Assembly (NCBI GenBank): GCA_005777405.1
Contig: SXMH01000050.1
Coordinates: 1-49,814 of the forward strand
Direction: 5' to 3'
Length of the DNA: 49,814 bases
Source: Actinomycetota bacterium
GTDB lineage: Bacteria; Actinomycetota; Actinomycetes; Actinomycetales; Microbacteriaceae
Part shown: piece after piece, positions 19,170 through 28,070 of the stretch
Numbering within the stretch: the first letter of the stretch is position 1
How the letters are laid out: each line of letters starts with the position of its first letter
Made by a program: the position numbers and the translations under genes
Notes under the pieces: generated by a model
The model's database searches: none
What the model saw: only the letters and a program-made list of their open reading frames with translations
What the model was told of the DNA's origin: nothing

Positions 19170-20981
19170 CTATTGCAGCGTGCCGCCGCCGAGCCCCGCG
19201 AGCCGCACTTGCTCGCCGAACTCGGGCACCGAGGCCGCGAGCTCGTCGAAGGTTCCTGAGCCGACGACGCGGCCCTCGCTGAGAAAGAAGATCTGGTCGG
19301 CGTTCTGCACCGTCGACAGACGGTGGGCCACCGACACGACAGTGGTGGAGCCGCGCAACCCGGCGATGGCCGCAGCGACTGCCGCTTCCGTTGCGGTGTC
19401 GAGGGCGCTCGTCGCCTCATCGAGCACGAGCACGAGGGGCTTGGCGTAGAGGGCGCGCGCGATGCCGAGCCGCTGCCGTTGACCGCCCGAGAGCGCGAGT
19501 CCTCGCTCGCCGATCGGCGCATCGATGCCACCGTCTCGCGCCTCGATCATGTCGAGCAGTTGTGCTTGGGCGAGAGCCTCCCGCACGAGGTCACGGTCGA
19601 CGTCGGCGTTGTTCCAGGCGAGAGCCACGTTCTGCGCCACGGTCGAGTCGAAGAGCGAGACTTCTTGGGGTACATAGGCCACGCGACTGCGCCACCACCG
19701 CGTGACATCGTCGAGTGCAACCGAGCCAGTTTCTCCCTCGACGCGTACGGTGCCGTCGGTGGGCGCGAGCAGACCGAGCATGAGGTCGACGAGAGTGGAC
19801 TTTCCCGCACCGGATGCTCCGACGAGGGCCGCGACCGAGCCGAAGGGGAGCGACAGCGACACATCCTGCAGAGCGGGCTCGGCGTCGGGGGAGTAGCGGA
19901 AGCTGACCTTCTCGAACACGAGTGCGCTCGGCGGCGTGGGCGGCTCGGCGGTGTCGAGAGCATCCGCTGCCCGCGCTGTGGCCGACTCGCTGCGCGCGAT
20001 CTCGTCCAGAACGCGTTCCGCGTGCGGAACGGCCATCTGCACCTGGTTGACGACGCCCTGGAAGCGCACGATCGAGGGGGCGATGCGGAAGCCCGCCACA
20101 CCGAACAGCGCCACGGCTGTGATCGCGCCCGTGATGCCCCCGGTCAGCCAGCCAGTCGCGCCGACGAGCACGAATCCGCCGATGATGCTCGCCTCGAGCA
20201 CGTAGCGGGGCACCTCTTTCAAGAACACGGCGTTGCCGCGTGCCCGTGCCACGTGTCGGCGATTGTCGCGCACGACGTCGCCGATCGCGCCGAGCCGGTC
20301 GCGCAGCGTGATCTCTTTGAGCGCGCCCACCATCTCGGTAATGAGTCGCGACGACGTCAACGAATAACGCAGGGCCACGCCCCCTGCCTCGCGCGAGCGC
20401 CGCGTCACCCAGAGGTAGAGCAAGGCCCCAACGGCGCCGAGGTACAGCATCGAGATCAGAGCGACAAGCGGCTGCACAATGGCGAGCACACCGAGAACCG
20501 CAATGAAGCTCAAGGCTTCACCGAACAAGGTCGCGCCCGGCAGCAACATGCCGGCGATGATGACGTTGACGCTGCCGTCGGTGAGGCGCACGAGATCGGC
20601 CGAGTTGCGCTTCAGTCGCTCTGTCCACGACGACGCCACGTAGGTCTCGAACAGGCGACTGCCGAGCGCGAGCTCGTATTTCGCGAAGCGACGCGTCGCG
20701 AACCACAAGAGCACGACCGCGATGACCGATTTGGCGATGATGAGCCCGCACACCACGCCGAGCAGAATGATGAGTCCGGTCTCGTCGACCGTGCCGAGTA
20801 GCGGCAGGTCGACCGGACCACCCGACAGAATCGGCCCGATCACCACGGCGAGCAAAGCGACGGCCGCGGCATCGAGCACCGCGAGTAGTCCGAGGGTCAC
20901 CGAGTAGAAGGTGAGAAAGCGGCGCGCACCCGGGGGCAGGGTGTCGAGCACACGCTGCGCGGTGCGCCAGGCGGCTTTCAC
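19170..20981 (-). CDS. ABC exporter, fused permease/ATPase (MsbA/PglK-like)
   Basis: N-terminal TMD; ALVGASGAGKSTLVDLMLG, LSGGQRQRLGIARALY, LVLDEATSALD. Confidence 0.93.
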   Translation of the reverse strand: MKAAWRTAQRVLDTLPPGARRFLTFYSVTLGLLAVLDAAAVALLAVVIGPILSGGPVDLPLLGTVDETGLIILLGVVCGLIIAKSVIAVVLLWFATRRFAKYELALGSRLFETYVASSWTERLKRNSADLVRLTDGSVNVIIAGMLLPGATLFGEALSFIAVLGVLAIVQPLVALISMLYLGAVGALLYLWVTRRSREAGGVALRYSLTSSRLITEMVGALKEITLRDRLGAIGDVVRDNRRHVARARGNAVFLKEVPRYVLEASIIGGFVLVGATGWLTGGITGAITAVALFGVAGFRIAPSIVRFQGVVNQVQMAVPHAERVLDEIARSESATARAADALDTAEPPTPPSALVFEKVSFRYSPDAEPALQDVSLSLPFGSVAALVGASGAGKSTLVDLMLGLLAPTDGTVRVEGETGSVALDDVTRWWRSRVAYVPQEVSLFDSTVAQNVALAWNNADVDRDLVREALAQAQLLDMIEARDGGIDAPIGERGLALSGGQRQRLGIARALYAKPLVLVLDEATSALDTATEAAVAAAIAGLRGSTTVVSVAHRLSTVQNADQIFFLSEGRVVGSGTFDELAASVPEFGEQVRLAGLGGGTLQ

Positions 20982-22222
20982 GCGCGGCCCTCGGCAGGGG
21001 CATCCACCGCGTCGTCACTCGTGGCCTCCGCCGACAGCGCGCCGACCGTGCGCAAGAAGTTGACCTTCTCGATCTCCGAGTGCAGCAGCGGTGCGGCGGC
21101 GTGCGCGGCCTGCTTGAGCGCGTCGATGCGCTCGGCGGTGAGGCTGTTGAGCAGTTCGGCCGTCTTCTCGGGCCCCCATGGCTCGACCACGACGCCGAAG
21201 CCGTAGGGCGCGTGCTCAGCGATCATGACGTCGTTGCGCCCTGTGACCACTCCGATGCGCCCCTGCACGGCTTCGAACAGCTTGTTCGGCAGCATGTAGC
21301 GCACGTTGGGCGACACCGGGCGGTAGACCATCATCGCGAGGTCGTACTCATTAATGGTGCGGGCGATCTCTTTCACCGGCACGCCGGGCCTCATGATGAT
21401 GCGCTCGCCGAACGGGGCCGCAATGCGCCGCACCTCGTCGATCATCTCGTCAGAGCCGGTGAGCATGAGGGTGAGCTCGAAGCGATCATCGAGCAGCGAC
21501 ATCGTGTCGATGAGGTCGCGCAAGCCACGCTCCCAGTGGGCGAGCCCGTGGTAGATCAGTCGAATGCGCGCGGGGTCGACGGGCTGCGGCTCTTGCTCGA
21601 CGTACTCGGGAATGTTGCGCACGACGGCGGGGCGCACCATGCCGTGGTCGCGCACGTAGAGATCAGCGAGGGTCTGCGACACCGTCGACCGTGTCGTGAA
21701 CTGCGCATCGGTCACGCGGCGGCTCAGCCAACGCTGCCAGCTCCACGCGACGAGGCCGAAGGGGGTGCGCTCGCGCATGCGGCCGGTGAAGTACTCGTGC
21801 ATGTCGAGGTGAATGTGCGTGCCAGCGATGGGGCCGAACACATGCGCGTTGCGGCTCCACGGCGCCAACTCGCGGTCGTTGAACACGATGAGGTCGTAGC
21901 TGCCGCTGCGCACGGCCTCGGCCGCAGCAGCCGGAATGCGCTGTTCGATGATGCGCCGAAACTTGGCGGCGTTCGTCATGAAGAGGTGCAGCACGAGTTG
22001 CCGCCACGGGCTCGACTCCCACACGGTGGGCGGCAGCAGCTCGAAGTGCGTGCGCACTTTCGGCGTCGGGTGCGGGCCGTAACCGAGGGTGTCGACCACG
22101 TAGCCTTCGCCGGTGAGCCAGTCGATCTCGCGCCGCACGCGCGGGTCGTTGAGAATCTCGCTGGGCACGGCCAACAGTGCGACGCGTGGTTGCGACGTCG
22201 ATGGCGTCGGGGTCGGCGTCAT
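20978..22222 (-). CDS. GT-B family glycosyltransferase
   Basis: ATG at 22222; RVALLAVPSEILNDPRVRREIDWLTGEGYVVDTLGYG; IRLIYHGLAHWERGLRDLIDTM; overlaps the next gene by 4 bp. Confidence 0.82.
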   Translation of the reverse strand: MTPTPTPSTSQPRVALLAVPSEILNDPRVRREIDWLTGEGYVVDTLGYGPHPTPKVRTHFELLPPTVWESSPWRQLVLHLFMTNAAKFRRIIEQRIPAAAAEAVRSGSYDLIVFNDRELAPWSRNAHVFGPIAGTHIHLDMHEYFTGRMRERTPFGLVAWSWQRWLSRRVTDAQFTTRSTVSQTLADLYVRDHGMVRPAVVRNIPEYVEQEPQPVDPARIRLIYHGLAHWERGLRDLIDTMSLLDDRFELTLMLTGSDEMIDEVRRIAAPFGERIIMRPGVPVKEIARTINEYDLAMMVYRPVSPNVRYMLPNKLFEAVQGRIGVVTGRNDVMIAEHAPYGFGVVVEPWGPEKTAELLNSLTAERIDALKQAAHAAAPLLHSEIEKVNFLRTVGALSAEATSDDAVDAPAEGRA

Positions 22223-22342
22223 GGGCGGGATGCTCTCCTGCAGGGTTTCCGGGGCCCGAGCCGGTGCGGCGGGCGCCCGCCAGCCTACCGGCAGGCCGCT
22301 GGGCGCCCCGGGTTTGCGGCACCCCGCTGATACTCTGACGCC

Positions 22343-23572
22343 GTGTCGCGCCCCCCACGCTCCGTCGTCGAGCGGGCCAAAGACGTTGCGCGTGCTGCGC
22401 TGCGGGCGGGTCTCACGATCGCTCCTCCGGCCTTGGTGACGAGGCTCGTCGATCCGACGCAACGATTCGACGCTCAGCACCCGAGCCCCGCGCTGCACAT
22501 GCCGCGCGACCCTGAGCACGACGTGCGGCTGCTCATCGCGCCGACGAATTCTGCGGGTCAGGGTTGGGCCTGGGCGCGGGCTGCCGAGCGACTGCCCGGC
22601 GTCGTCGCGCGCACGATGCAGATCGATATGCAGCGGTTTCAGCGCTTTCCGGCCGATCAGAGCGTGTCGCGCGGCGAGTACCGGTGGTCGACCCGCTGGC
22701 AGCGGGCGCAGCGGCGCTCGGTGCTCGCCGACGTCACGCACGTGCTGCTCGAATCGGCATCACCGTTGTTCGGCGACCCTCACCGGCGAGACGTGCGGGG
22801 TGAAGTGCGCGCGCTGCGCAGGGCGGGCATCCATGTGGCTCTGCTCTTTCACGGCAGTGACATTCGCTCGCCCTCCCGTCATCGTGAGCGAGCGCGGTGG
22901 TCGCCGTTTGGGCCGGGCGGCTGGGATCAGACCGCTGCGCTCGAGCGGGTGACGGCCGAGAACGCTGCACTCGTGCGTGAACTTGATCTGCCGGTCTTCG
23001 TCTCGACGCCCGATCTCTTTCATGACGTCGCGCACGCGCAGTGGCTCCCCGTGGTGGTCGATCCACAGCGCTGGCACACCGAACGGGCTGCGCTCGTCGG
23101 CCGCGAGCGCCCCCTCGTCGTGCACATTCCGAGTCGGTCGATCGTGAAGGGCACCGACCTCATCGATCCGGTGCTGCAACGGCTCGCCGACGAAGGTCTC
23201 ATCGACTATCGCTCGATCACCGGGCTCAGCAACGACGAGATGGTGGGTGCCTACGGAGAGGCCGACGTTGTCGTCGATCAACTGCGCATCGGCACCTACG
23301 GTGTCGCGGCGTGCGAGGCGATGGCTGCTGGTCGCGTGGTCATCAGTCACGTCGACACGGATGCTCGTCGCGAGGTGCGCGACCGCGCAGGTCTCGAGGT
23401 GCCGATCGTCGAGGCGACCGCTGACACCCTCGAGCACGTCGTGCGCGAACTCGTGAGCGACCCGCGCCCCGCTCTCGCGCTCGCCGCGTCAGGCCCCGCT
23501 TTCGTCAACGAGCTCCACGACGGATCCGCTTCTGCGCTGGCCCTCGCAGCGTTTCTTGGTCGTTCAGCATGA
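22343..23572 (+). CDS. Putative GT-B-like glycosyltransferase (paralogue of 16205-17392)
   Basis: VRLLIAPTNSAGQGWAWARAAERLPGV; LPVFVSTPDLFHDVA; GEADVVVDQLRIGTYGVAACEAMAAGRVVISHV. Confidence 0.75.
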   Translation: MSRPPRSVVERAKDVARAALRAGLTIAPPALVTRLVDPTQRFDAQHPSPALHMPRDPEHDVRLLIAPTNSAGQGWAWARAAERLPGVVARTMQIDMQRFQRFPADQSVSRGEYRWSTRWQRAQRRSVLADVTHVLLESASPLFGDPHRRDVRGEVRALRRAGIHVALLFHGSDIRSPSRHRERARWSPFGPGGWDQTAALERVTAENAALVRELDLPVFVSTPDLFHDVAHAQWLPVVVDPQRWHTERAALVGRERPLVVHIPSRSIVKGTDLIDPVLQRLADEGLIDYRSITGLSNDEMVGAYGEADVVVDQLRIGTYGVAACEAMAAGRVVISHVDTDARREVRDRAGLEVPIVEATADTLEHVVRELVSDPRPALALAASGPAFVNELHDGSASALALAAFLGRSA

Positions 23573-23702
23573 GCCTCGAGCCGTGCCTGTGTTCGTGACG
23601 GCGAACACGCCCCGCTTGGGGGTCATGTCTCGACGAGCAGTTGAGGGTTACCCTGAGAAGACGAGTGTGTGCGGGGGGCGTGCACCCGAGGGGGGTTCTA
23701 CG

Positions 23703-25541
23703 GTGGCGAGTTCGACGATGTACGGCGCTCTGCGTCGTTCAATGACAGGGGTGCTCGCTGTACTAGCGCTCGCCGGAGGGCTGCTCGTGGCGGCTCCGGC
23801 TCAGGCTGAGACTCTCGACGAACCGAGTCTCGTCGAGCCGACTCTCGTCGATTCTGCCGAGACTCCCGACCGTGCGATCGTCGACACCGGAAGCCTCGAG
23901 CCTGTGGCCGACGCTGCCGACTTCGACCGCGGCTACATCATCAGCGACGCCCAGTTCTACGACAGCGACGCGATGACCGAGGCGCAAATTCAGTCGTTCT
24001 TGACGTCGCGCAGTGCGACCTGCCAGAACACCCGCTGTCTCGACATCTTGCGACAGAACACGATCGATCTCGATCTCTCGCGGTGCAGCGTGTATCGCGG
24101 CGCATCGAATGAGACCGTCGCGCGCATCATCTACAAGGTGCAGCAGGCCTGCGGCATCTCGGCCAAGGTCTTGCTCGTCACTCTGCAGAAAGAGCAGGGT
24201 CTCGTCACGTCGACGGCGCCCACACAGCGTGCGGTCGACTACGCCATGGGTTATGGCTGCCCTGACACCGCGCCCTGCAACGAGGCGTACAAGGGCATCG
24301 CGCCTCAGTTGTTGCGCGCTGCCAACCAGTTCAGGGCCTACCAGGCGAACCCCGGCTCGTACCGCCACCAGGTGGGGGTGCCGATGAACCTCTACTACCA
24401 CCCGAACTCGTGGATTCCTGACCCGCCGACGTGTGGCACCGTGCGCGTGACGATTCGCAACCAGGCGACCGCGGGTCTCTACAACTACACGCCGTACACG
24501 CCCAACACGTCGGCCCTCAACAACCTTTACGGCACCGGCGACAGCTGCGCGAGCTACGGCAACCGCAACTTCTGGCGTTTGTACACCGACTGGTTCGGCA
24601 GCCCCACGGGCCAGATGGCCGATGGCGTGACGGCGAGTCGCGTCTCGGGCGAGAACCGCTACGACACCAGCGCGGCGATCTCGGCGGCGGCCTACGCTGA
24701 GGCCCCCACGGGCGGAACGGTCTTCGTCGCCACCGGAGCATCGTTTGCCGACGGTCTCGCTGCGGCCCCGGCGGCGGCCCAGGTGGATGCCCCGCTCTTG
24801 CTCACCGACACCAGCACGCTCTCGACGAGCGTGCGCCGAGAGATCGAGCGCTTGCAGCCGAGTCTCATCATCATCATGGGTGGTGAAAGCGCCGTGTCGA
24901 GTCGCGTGGCACGACAGCTCAGCGATCTCGCCCCGCAGGTGCGCCGCGATTCCGGAGCAGACCGATACGCCACCGCTCGCGCCATCGCTCGAGCAAACTT
25001 TCCCGAGGGTGCCACCACTGCCTACTTCGCGAGCGGCGGCAACTTCCCCGACGCGCTGGCCGCGAGCGCTGCTGCCGGCGCCGAGGGTGCGCCCGTGCTG
25101 CTGCTGCCCCCCGGCGCGCGCTCTGTCGACGCTGCGACCAAAGCACTTTTGGTTGACCTCGGCGTCACACGTGTGATTCTGGCCGGTGGCACGTCGGTCA
25201 TCAGCACCGACGTTGCAACGTCGGTGCGCTCCGGCACGGCAGTGACCGTGGTGCAGCGGCGCGGCGGCGCTGACCGCTACAAGACAGCTGCAGCGATCAA
25301 CGACGCGTCGTTCCCCGACGCCGAGTTCATGTACCTCGCGAGCGGCGTCTCGTTTCCCGACGCTCTCGCCATTGCAGCGGTCGCGGGTGCCCAGGGGCGG
25401 CCCTTGGCGCTGTCGAACACCACTTGCATTCCGGCCGCAACGGTCGGCTATGCGACCCTCGCGGGCGTCACCCAAGTGCAGCTCGTGGGTGGCACGTCGG
25501 TGCTCACGAGCCGCGTCGGCCGTTTCACTCCCTGCACCTAG
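23703..25541 (+). CDS. Secreted CWB2 protein with N-terminal Cys-rich, lysozyme-like putative hydrolase domain
   Basis: Signal peptide (MTGVLAVLALAGGLLVAAPAQA); YIISDAQFYDSDAMTEAQIQSFL...LLVTLQKEQGLVTS...YAMGYGCPD; three CWB2 repeats. GTG 23703 or ATG 23718 are alternative starts. Confidence 0.88.
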   Translation: MASSTMYGALRRSMTGVLAVLALAGGLLVAAPAQAETLDEPSLVEPTLVDSAETPDRAIVDTGSLEPVADAADFDRGYIISDAQFYDSDAMTEAQIQSFLTSRSATCQNTRCLDILRQNTIDLDLSRCSVYRGASNETVARIIYKVQQACGISAKVLLVTLQKEQGLVTSTAPTQRAVDYAMGYGCPDTAPCNEAYKGIAPQLLRAANQFRAYQANPGSYRHQVGVPMNLYYHPNSWIPDPPTCGTVRVTIRNQATAGLYNYTPYTPNTSALNNLYGTGDSCASYGNRNFWRLYTDWFGSPTGQMADGVTASRVSGENRYDTSAAISAAAYAEAPTGGTVFVATGASFADGLAAAPAAAQVDAPLLLTDTSTLSTSVRREIERLQPSLIIIMGGESAVSSRVARQLSDLAPQVRRDSGADRYATARAIARANFPEGATTAYFASGGNFPDALAASAAAGAEGAPVLLLPPGARSVDAATKALLVDLGVTRVILAGGTSVISTDVATSVRSGTAVTVVQRRGGADRYKTAAAINDASFPDAEFMYLASGVSFPDALAIAAVAGAQGRPLALSNTTCIPAATVGYATLAGVTQVQLVGGTSVLTSRVGRFTPCT

Positions 25542-25585
25542 CACCGCGTCACTCAGCGCTTTACTCATCGAGAGGCCTCCACCCC

Positions 25586-28012
25586 ATGCGTTTCTCCTCT
25601 GCACCGCGCGGCGCGCGCCGCACCTTCTCGGTCACCGCGTTCGTGGCGGCTCTCGCTCTTGTGTCGGCGATGCCGTCGATGGCGCAGGCGGCGCCAGAGC
25701 TCGCGGCCTCGACGGCGCGCGAAGTGGCGTCGCTCGACGACCTTGTGCCCATGGTCGAGGTTGAGGCTGCCGACTTTGAGGCCGAGGCGAGCGAGCTTCC
25801 GCTTGAGCTCGAGGCGGCACTCGAGCGCGACGTGCAGATGACGACGGCGGAGTGGCTGGCGCAGGCCGAAGCCGCCGCCGTGGCGGTCGACGTGGTGGAT
25901 GCCCTGCGCGACCACATCGAGGTGGTCGACTCGCGACTCGAAGGCACTGAGCTCGTCGTGACGGTCGAGTCGTCGGCTGATGCCGAGGTCGTCGAGTCGG
26001 TTGGCGCGCGCGCCGAGATCGGCACGGCGTCAGAAGGCCGCGAGACGACAGTGATCGAGGGGCTCGAGGCTGCCGACGACCTGCGTGGCGGCATGCCCTA
26101 CCGATACAGCGGATCAAGCGGGCCGTTTCGCTGCTCGATGGGCTTCGTTGGCATCGACTCCGTCACCGAGGGTGTCGAGGTGTTGACGGCGGGCCACTGC
26201 GAAGGCAATACGGGCACGAACCGCACCGCGCTCAACATCACGCGCGCGGGCGGCACGGGTTCAGGCAGCCCCACGGGCCTCACGACGTCGACGGTGCTCG
26301 GCCCTGCGCTTGACCACGTGACGTCAGAGTTTCCCGCCGACTCTGACCAGTTCTACGACCACGGCTTCATTGACATCAACGAAGCGGCGTGGACGCCCAA
26401 GCCCGAGGTCGTGACCTACGGCTTCAGCGCCTCGGGCGCCCCGCTCGCATCGACGCCCGTCTTCGTGCGCGACGCGGGCCCCACCACGGTCGGCGCCACG
26501 ATCTGCAAGTCGGGTGCGACCTCTGGCTGGACCTGCGGCACCGTGCAAGAGATCGATGAGGTCTACCCGGTGGGTGGAAGTTCGTGCGCGGCGAGCGACT
26601 ATTGCGTCGGGGGAGTTCTCGCGACTATCTGCGTGCGCCCCGGCGACAGCGGCGGCGCCGCTCTCGTCGGTACTCGAGCGGTCGGCATCACCTCGGCGTC
26701 GAGCGCACCAAGCTCGGGCTGCCGCACCGGTGAGATCGGCATTTTCTCGCACGTCGACTCGGTGACGTTCGAGGCCGCAACTGACCTTCAACCCGACTGG
26801 GAGCCGCTCATCGCGTTCGCGCAGTCGAGCCGCAACTCGACATCGACGGTGCGCCTCGACCCGACGTCGACCCCGAACCTGCTGGGCCGCATCACCGGAG
26901 GCTCGAGCCGCCACAGCGTCTCGGTGTCGATCAACGGCGGAGCAGCATCCACCCCCACCGTCAACTCGAGCGGCAACTGGTCGGTACCCCTCGCGGGTCA
27001 GCGCGGCACCCTCAACTGGTCGGCGAGGGCAAGCTGGGGCTCGCAGACGCAGTCGAGCCCGACGACGGGTCGCATCTTCGTCGCCTCCGAACGCCGGCTT
27101 TCCGGCGCGAACCGGTATGAGACCGCGATCGCGATCTCTCGCTACGCCTTCCCGGGTTCGTCGCCGAACGTGCCGGTCGTGTACATCGCCAACGGAGCAA
27201 ACTTCCCCGACGCTCTGAGCGCCGGTCCGGCGGCCGCTGCAGAAGGTGGCCCCCTGCTGCTCACCGAGGGGGGCTCGCTGCCCTCGGCCGTGCGCTCGGA
27301 GCTCAACCGGCTCAACCCCGACACGATCGTCATCGTCGGCGGATCGAGCGTCGTGAGCGGTTCGGTCGCGAACGCGCTGGGAAATTATGCGAACTCGGTC
27401 GTGCGACTCGGCGGCGCGAACCGTTACGAGACCTCGCGACTCATTGCGCAGCGAGGCATCTCGCGTGGCTTCTTCACGACCGGGCAGCAAGTCTGGGTCG
27501 CCACGGGCGCCAACTACGCTGACGCACTCTCTGCGGGTGCCGCTGCAGCCTCGGCCGGGGTGCCCATCTTGCTCGTCAACGGCACCGCCTCGGGCATCGA
27601 CTCGGCGACCCGCTCGTTCTTGGCCTCGAGCTTGCGCCCGTCGGTGGCGCGCATCGCCGGCGGCACCTCAGTGGTGTCCAACGGCGTGAAGAACGCCATT
27701 GACGCCGTGTCGGGAGTGAGCACGGCACGGTACGGCGGCGCCAACCGTTATGCCACGTCGCTGCTCATCAACGAGTTTGCTCACCCCGATTCGGCGCCTG
27801 AAGCGTTCTTGACCTTCGGGGCGAACTTCCCCGACGCCCTCGCGGGCGGTGTGGCGGCCGGCATCATTGACGGGCCCATGTACATCACGCAGACCAGCTG
27901 CGTCGAGCGCGGCGTCGTCAATCACATTCTCGAGATCAGCCCCCAGCAGATCACGGTGTTCGGCGGAACCTCCGTGGTGAGCAACGCCGCGCGCGACCTG
28001 CGCCGCTGCTGA
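25586..28012 (+). CDS. Secreted S1-family (streptogrisin/alpha-lytic-like) serine protease with propeptide and C-terminal CWB2 repeats
   Basis: VLTAGHCEG (His), DHGFIDI (Asp), RPGDSGGAALVG (Ser); RLSGANRYETAIAI, RLGGANRYETSRLI, RYGGANRYATSLLI. Confidence 0.92.
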   Translation: MRFSSAPRGARRTFSVTAFVAALALVSAMPSMAQAAPELAASTAREVASLDDLVPMVEVEAADFEAEASELPLELEAALERDVQMTTAEWLAQAEAAAVAVDVVDALRDHIEVVDSRLEGTELVVTVESSADAEVVESVGARAEIGTASEGRETTVIEGLEAADDLRGGMPYRYSGSSGPFRCSMGFVGIDSVTEGVEVLTAGHCEGNTGTNRTALNITRAGGTGSGSPTGLTTSTVLGPALDHVTSEFPADSDQFYDHGFIDINEAAWTPKPEVVTYGFSASGAPLASTPVFVRDAGPTTVGATICKSGATSGWTCGTVQEIDEVYPVGGSSCAASDYCVGGVLATICVRPGDSGGAALVGTRAVGITSASSAPSSGCRTGEIGIFSHVDSVTFEAATDLQPDWEPLIAFAQSSRNSTSTVRLDPTSTPNLLGRITGGSSRHSVSVSINGGAASTPTVNSSGNWSVPLAGQRGTLNWSARASWGSQTQSSPTTGRIFVASERRLSGANRYETAIAISRYAFPGSSPNVPVVYIANGANFPDALSAGPAAAAEGGPLLLTEGGSLPSAVRSELNRLNPDTIVIVGGSSVVSGSVANALGNYANSVVRLGGANRYETSRLIAQRGISRGFFTTGQQVWVATGANYADALSAGAAAASAGVPILLVNGTASGIDSATRSFLASSLRPSVARIAGGTSVVSNGVKNAIDAVSGVSTARYGGANRYATSLLINEFAHPDSAPEAFLTFGANFPDALAGGVAAGIIDGPMYITQTSCVERGVVNHILEISPQQITVFGGTSVVSNAARDLRRC

Positions 28013-28020
28013 CGAGCGTC

Positions 28021-28070
28021 ACGAGTACGCGCACCCTGCCCGCCTAGACTGGCGGGGTGCGCGTACTCGT
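28021..28070. repeat. Imperfect 20-bp inverted repeat: probable terminator of the S1/CWB2 gene overlapping promoter and start of galE
   Basis: ACGAGTACGCGCA(28021-28033)...CCGCC-TAGACT-GGCGG...TGCGCGTACTCGT(28058-28070); the 13-bp outer arms are perfect. Confidence 0.85.

Noticed and set aside
19323-20801. 492-aa plus-strand ORF
   Set aside because: Antisense to the ABC exporter with intact Walker/signature motifs; E/H/R-rich artefact
21080-22330. 416-aa plus-strand ORF
   Set aside because: Antisense to the GT at 20978-22222; artefact
23763-25604. 613-aa minus-strand ORF
   Set aside because: Antisense to the lysozyme-like/CWB2 gene; no domain motifs; frame artefact
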